Shown here piece after piece: positions 61,229-64,000 of a DNA stretch of 64,000 nt. The DNA is from Leclercia sp. 29361 (GTDB taxonomy: Bacteria; Pseudomonadota; Gammaproteobacteria; Enterobacterales; Enterobacteriaceae). Within the stretch, counting starts at the first letter, position 1, and every line of letters begins with the position of its first letter. The translations under genes were made by a program, and so were the position numbers. The stretch covers positions 310,001 through 374,000 of the forward strand of contig NZ_CP049786.1 in assembly GCF_011290365.1 (NCBI RefSeq), read 5' to 3'. The notes below the pieces were generated by a model. It saw only the letters and a program-made list of their open reading frames with translations, was not told the DNA's origin and ran no database searches.

Positions 61229-62075
61229 ATACAGCTAACCCGGCCCGTCACATCGTAATGTCAACCCGTAATGCATAACATCATGCAGCGTTCCATTAAT
61301 GAGTCGGGAATCATATTCAACCTTCTTGAATCGCCACGGGTAATCTAGACACTTCCGAGCCGTTGATGGACTGACCCCACCCCGGTAGACGATCCTGCCC
61401 TATAGTAACGAGCGCATGGCAGACATGTCCCCGTTCTGGATGCTAAATGTTCTGAACAGCGCCGAACTGGTACTGGGGCAGTATCAGCGCCTGCAGCACA
61501 GCCCGCCAAGTACTGTGGTTCCGACCTTAATGGGGGCCGCCAGCTGTCAGTAAAGGTCAGTGTCTGACCCCGGAGACACGCGGACAGCCAAGCACCTACC
61601 AATCATCTGCTGGTCCCCCGCTATCAAATCAGCCAGTTGCGTAAAGAAATGCGGCATGTTGTGCCGCTGGTTCTGAATGGTCAGGTTGGCAGCGCGATGA
61701 CGAATGACATGCTGCCGCAGGCGGCTATCCCGGGAGAAGGGGGAAGGTCTGGCGTGAGTCTTCAGCGGTGAGCTCAATTGCTGCATGGGTCACTACCTTC
61801 GCCATATCTTGAGCATACTACCGGAGTAGTCCAGCAACAAAGTGGCCGAACTACTTCCATGGAACGTGGTTCTTCCCGATAAATAATCGTCAATACGGCG
61901 CTCGTTTAACGCTTACACATTAAATATTAATTAAGCCTGATTGGATGTTTTTCATTTTTTTTAATTGGTGTGCTTGACCTTCCAGTAACATCAACCTTTA
62001 GCCTTGTAAGAAATTGCTACAGCGCCGTTTTCGGATGGGCCGGGGCTGCCTGTGGCATATGAAAGGATCACTGTT
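61229..62075. other. Decayed spacer with IS and possible T6SS debris
   Basis: About 850 bases without an intact gene. TTGAATCGCCACGGGTAATC at 61323-61342 and the following TAGACACTTCC resemble the terminus of an IS3-family element. A plus-strand frame around 61402-61550 (NERMADMSPFWMLNVLNSAE) is weakly reminiscent of TssK and then stops. The last 150 bases lead to the RND operon; a promoter is likely but not identified. Confidence 0.4.
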
Positions 62076-63290
62076 ATGAAAATGAAAATTGGGGTTCTGA
62101 TTGTGTCGGCCGCAATCATCGCCACTGCCGGGATTGCGTTTGCCCGGGATAGTGGCGGCAACGATGAGCCGGCCGCAGCGGCCGCACCTATGGCTCCCCA
62201 GGTTCCCGTAGCCGAAGTGCTCTCGCGTCAGATAGTCCCTTCGGCAGAGTTTACCGGTTCATTGGCGGCCCCAAAAACCGTAGAGCTACGCCCACGCGTT
62301 GGCGGTGCTATCGACGCTGTCAGCGTACCTGAAGGCAGCATAGTACGTCAGGGGCAGTTGCTGTTCCAAATTGATCCTCGTCCATTCCAGGTGGCTCTTA
62401 ACAGCGCGCAAGCACGACTCAAGCAGGCAGAAGCGCTGGCTATCCAGGCCAATCGCGATTTTGAGCGAGTTGGCCGGCTGGTGAACAATGGCGCGGTATC
62501 CCGGAAAGATTACGATGACGCAACTTCTACACGTCATGCTCGTCAGGCTGAGGTGCAAGCTGCAAAGGCCGCGGTTGCGGCGGCGACACTGGACTTGTCT
62601 TATTCGCGCGTGGCGGCACCGATTACCGGCCGTGTGGATCGCATGCTGGTGACCGAGGGAAATCTGGTCAGCGGCGGTGGTACGGGATCTGCGACGCTAT
62701 TGACAACGATTGTTTCCGTCAATCCGCTATACGCTTACTTTGATATTGACGAGGCGACGTTCCTTAATTCGGTCAGCAAGGCACGTCCTGACGCCGCAAA
62801 TAAGGTTGAAGAGCGTTTACCTGTACATGTTGGGCTGGCGACAGAAAAAGGTTTCCCGCATCAGGGAACGCTCGATTTTGTCGGGAATCAGATCGACCGT
62901 AGTACCGGTACTGTCAGGGTACGTGCCGTAATCCCTAACGAAGATGGGAAACTGACGCCAGGCGCCTTTGCCCGCGTGCAGCTGGCCACCGGTGCAGCAC
63001 ATCAGGCGATTCTGATTGACGATCAGGCGATAGGGAGCGATCAGGGACGCAACTATGTCCTGGTGGTGGGTGCGGATAATAAGGCGCAGTATCGCCCGAT
63101 TGAGCTGGGCGCGGTGGTTGATGGTTTGCGCGTGGTCAAGAGTGGCCTGAAAGCCGGTGAGAACATTATTATCAAGGGGCTGGTGCGTCCCGGTATGGCG
63201 GTGACGCCGCGTTTGACCCCGATGCAGGCTTCTGGCGCGTCGGTTAGCGAGGGGGAAAAAGCCGGCTCCGTTGAAGGGGGAGGCCAATAA
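62076..63290 (+). CDS. RND efflux periplasmic adaptor (membrane fusion protein)
   Basis: A 404-residue HlyD-superfamily adaptor of the AcrA/MexA/MexE class. An N-terminal hydrophobic signal or anchor (residues 1-23, IGVLIVSAAIIATAGIAFA) lacks a lipobox cysteine. Then the barrel-sandwich strand VELRPRVGGAIDAVSVPEGS, a helical hairpin (ALNSAQARLKQAEALAIQAN to AEVQAAKAAVAAATL), LSYSRVAAPITGRVDR, and the beta-barrel domain (VSVNPLYAYFDIDE, LTPGAFARVQL). AGGA lies eight bases before ATG 62076. The stop overlaps the pump gene start (TAATG). It resembles OqxA/MexE-type adaptors but is not OqxA itself. The outer-membrane partner is not in the window. Confidence 0.93.
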   Translation: MKMKIGVLIVSAAIIATAGIAFARDSGGNDEPAAAAAPMAPQVPVAEVLSRQIVPSAEFTGSLAAPKTVELRPRVGGAIDAVSVPEGSIVRQGQLLFQIDPRPFQVALNSAQARLKQAEALAIQANRDFERVGRLVNNGAVSRKDYDDATSTRHARQAEVQAAKAAVAAATLDLSYSRVAAPITGRVDRMLVTEGNLVSGGGTGSATLLTTIVSVNPLYAYFDIDEATFLNSVSKARPDAANKVEERLPVHVGLATEKGFPHQGTLDFVGNQIDRSTGTVRVRAVIPNEDGKLTPGAFARVQLATGAAHQAILIDDQAIGSDQGRNYVLVVGADNKAQYRPIELGAVVDGLRVVKSGLKAGENIIIKGLVRPGMAVTPRLTPMQASGASVSEGEKAGSVEGGGQ

Positions 63291-64000
63291 TGAAATTCCC
63301 ACACTTCTTCATCCAGCGGCCTATTTTCGCGATTGTGTTATCGGTGTTTATGCTGATAGCTGGCGCTCTGGCTTTCTTTCAGCTTCCGCTGAGTGAATAC
63401 CCATCGGTAACACCGCCTACCGTGCAGGTTTCGGCAAGCTACCCTGGTGCTAACCCTAAAGTGATTGCTGACACCGTTGCTGCTCCACTGGAACAGGCAA
63501 TCAACGGGGTGGAAGGCATGTTGTACATGAGTTCCCAGATGTCTGCCGACGGTCGAATGGTATTGACGATTTCATTCCGGCAGGGAACCGACCCCGATAT
63601 TGCGCAGATTCAGGTGCAGAACCGGGTTTCTCGGGCCTTGCCGCGCTTGCCGCCTGAGGTGCAGCAGATCGGTGTCGTGACGGAGAAAACGTCACCGGAT
63701 ATCCTCATGGTTGTGCATATATTTGCGCAGGGCGATCGCTACGATCCGCTTTATGTTTCCAACTATGCCATGTTGAACGTGCGTGATGAGCTATCACGCT
63801 TGCCAGGTATTGCCAGCGTCACGCTTGGAGGCGAGGGTGAATACGCGATGCGTGTCTGGCTGGATCCGACCAAAGTCGCTTCCCGTGGTTTAACGGCCAG
63901 TGATGTGACTGCTGCAATTCGTGAGCAGAATGTCCAGGTCGCGGCCGGTTCTGTCGGTCAACAGCCGAACAGCTCTTCTGCCTTTGAAGTCAGTATCAAT
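63290..64000 (+). CDS. RND efflux pump inner-membrane transporter, N-terminal part
   Basis: The first 237 codons of an HAE1-family RND transporter (AcrB/MexF/OqxB class), open at the right edge. It begins KFPHFFIQRPIFAIVLSVFM (first membrane helix), continues EYPSVTPPTVQVSASYPGAN and the porter-domain segments INGVEGMLYMSSQMSADGR and QVQNRVSRALPRLPPEVQQ. About 1040 residues are expected in total. It is translationally coupled to the adaptor. Substrates are probably drugs or organic compounds; the specificity residues lie mostly beyond the window. Confidence 0.93.
   Translation, partial: MKFPHFFIQRPIFAIVLSVFMLIAGALAFFQLPLSEYPSVTPPTVQVSASYPGANPKVIADTVAAPLEQAINGVEGMLYMSSQMSADGRMVLTISFRQGTDPDIAQIQVQNRVSRALPRLPPEVQQIGVVTEKTSPDILMVVHIFAQGDRYDPLYVSNYAMLNVRDELSRLPGIASVTLGGEGEYAMRVWLDPTKVASRGLTASDVTAAIREQNVQVAAGSVGQQPNSSSAFEVSIN

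Larger units (their letters stand above)
42229..64000. mobile_element. Genomic island (CP4/P4-type), right end outside the window
   Basis: From the tRNA-like end rightward the genes are those of E. coli CP4-6/CP4-44/CP4-57-type islands (CbtA/CbeA, YeeT, YeeS, antirestriction, DUF932, YkfF, AlpA, YfjJ-like), followed by a broken T6SS gene, IS debris and an RND pump. No phage structural genes, no integrase and no CRISPR array are present. The island or stacked islands must continue past 64000. Confidence 0.7.

Noticed and set aside
1..64000. CRISPR arrays, rRNA operons or intact tRNA genes
   Set aside because: No regularly spaced repeats, no rRNA sequence and no complete tRNA cloverleaf were seen on either strand.

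Overview
The window reads as chromosome of an enterobacterium close to Enterobacter, Lelliottia, Leclercia or Citrobacter. The order yjdP / phnPONMLKJIHGFEDC / yjdN / yjdM / crfC / yjcZ / proP is the E. coli K-12 order, but it carries genes that K-12 lacks at this position: a lyxose-type sugar operon, a kdgT gene and an exopolysaccharide locus. Genus assignment is inference from gene content.

Layout. (1) 1-6261: a minus-strand sugar operon (ribose-type ABC ATPase, permease, binding protein, then a D-lyxose isomerase cut by the left edge) beside a plus-strand hybrid sensor histidine kinase. (2) 6339-7260: a truncated GNAT-like gene and yjdP. (3) 7322-18012: a complete 14-gene phosphonate uptake and C-P lyase operon on the minus strand with a Pho-box-like site upstream of phnC, followed by yjdN and yjdM. 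(4) 19630-22862: crfC-yjcZ (dynamin-like GTPase pair). (5) 23326-26480: divergent kdgT and proP, with a CRP site and two proP promoters recognisable from K-12. (6) 26800-42172: a Wzx/Wzy-type exopolysaccharide locus: WcaJ-like initiating transferase, outer-membrane beta-barrel, short Wza-like lipoprotein, degenerate Wzc-like copolymerase, flippase, polymerase, three glycosyltransferases, a small membrane protein, galE, a beta-propeller protein and a secreted TIM-barrel/DUF4832 protein. (7) 42229 to the right edge: a genomic island. Its left end is a tRNA-Phe 3'-end-like sequence. It then carries a CP4/P4-type accessory module (DUF4942, DUF5983, CbtA/CbeA, YeeT, YeeS, ArdB-type antirestriction, DUF932, YkfF, small membrane proteins, WYL regulator), a 1.5-kb gene-free stretch, a VOC protein, a lone OLD-family nuclease, an AlpA regulator with HUH-like YfjJ-family and zinc-ribbon proteins, a DUF2913 gene, a broken type VI secretion tssB interrupted by a decayed IS256-family element, and an RND efflux pair that runs off the window. 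No integrase is present in the window.

Functionally, the left 26 kb is mostly nutrient capture and osmoprotection: a pentose or hexose ABC system, phosphonate phosphorus scavenging under phosphate limitation, ketodeoxygluconate uptake, and proline/betaine uptake. The 15-kb EPS locus is the most interesting uncharacterised system. It combines a Wzx/Wzy assembly set with a short outer-membrane export lipoprotein that lacks the Wza helical barrel and a dedicated beta-barrel that could supply the missing outer-membrane pore, plus a Wzc homologue whose Walker A lysine is replaced by arginine. Five copies of a C/G-rich inverted-repeat element lie between genes in the first 23 kb and none was found to the right of that.

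All functional calls come from reading the translated sequence and remembered family features; no database search was run.
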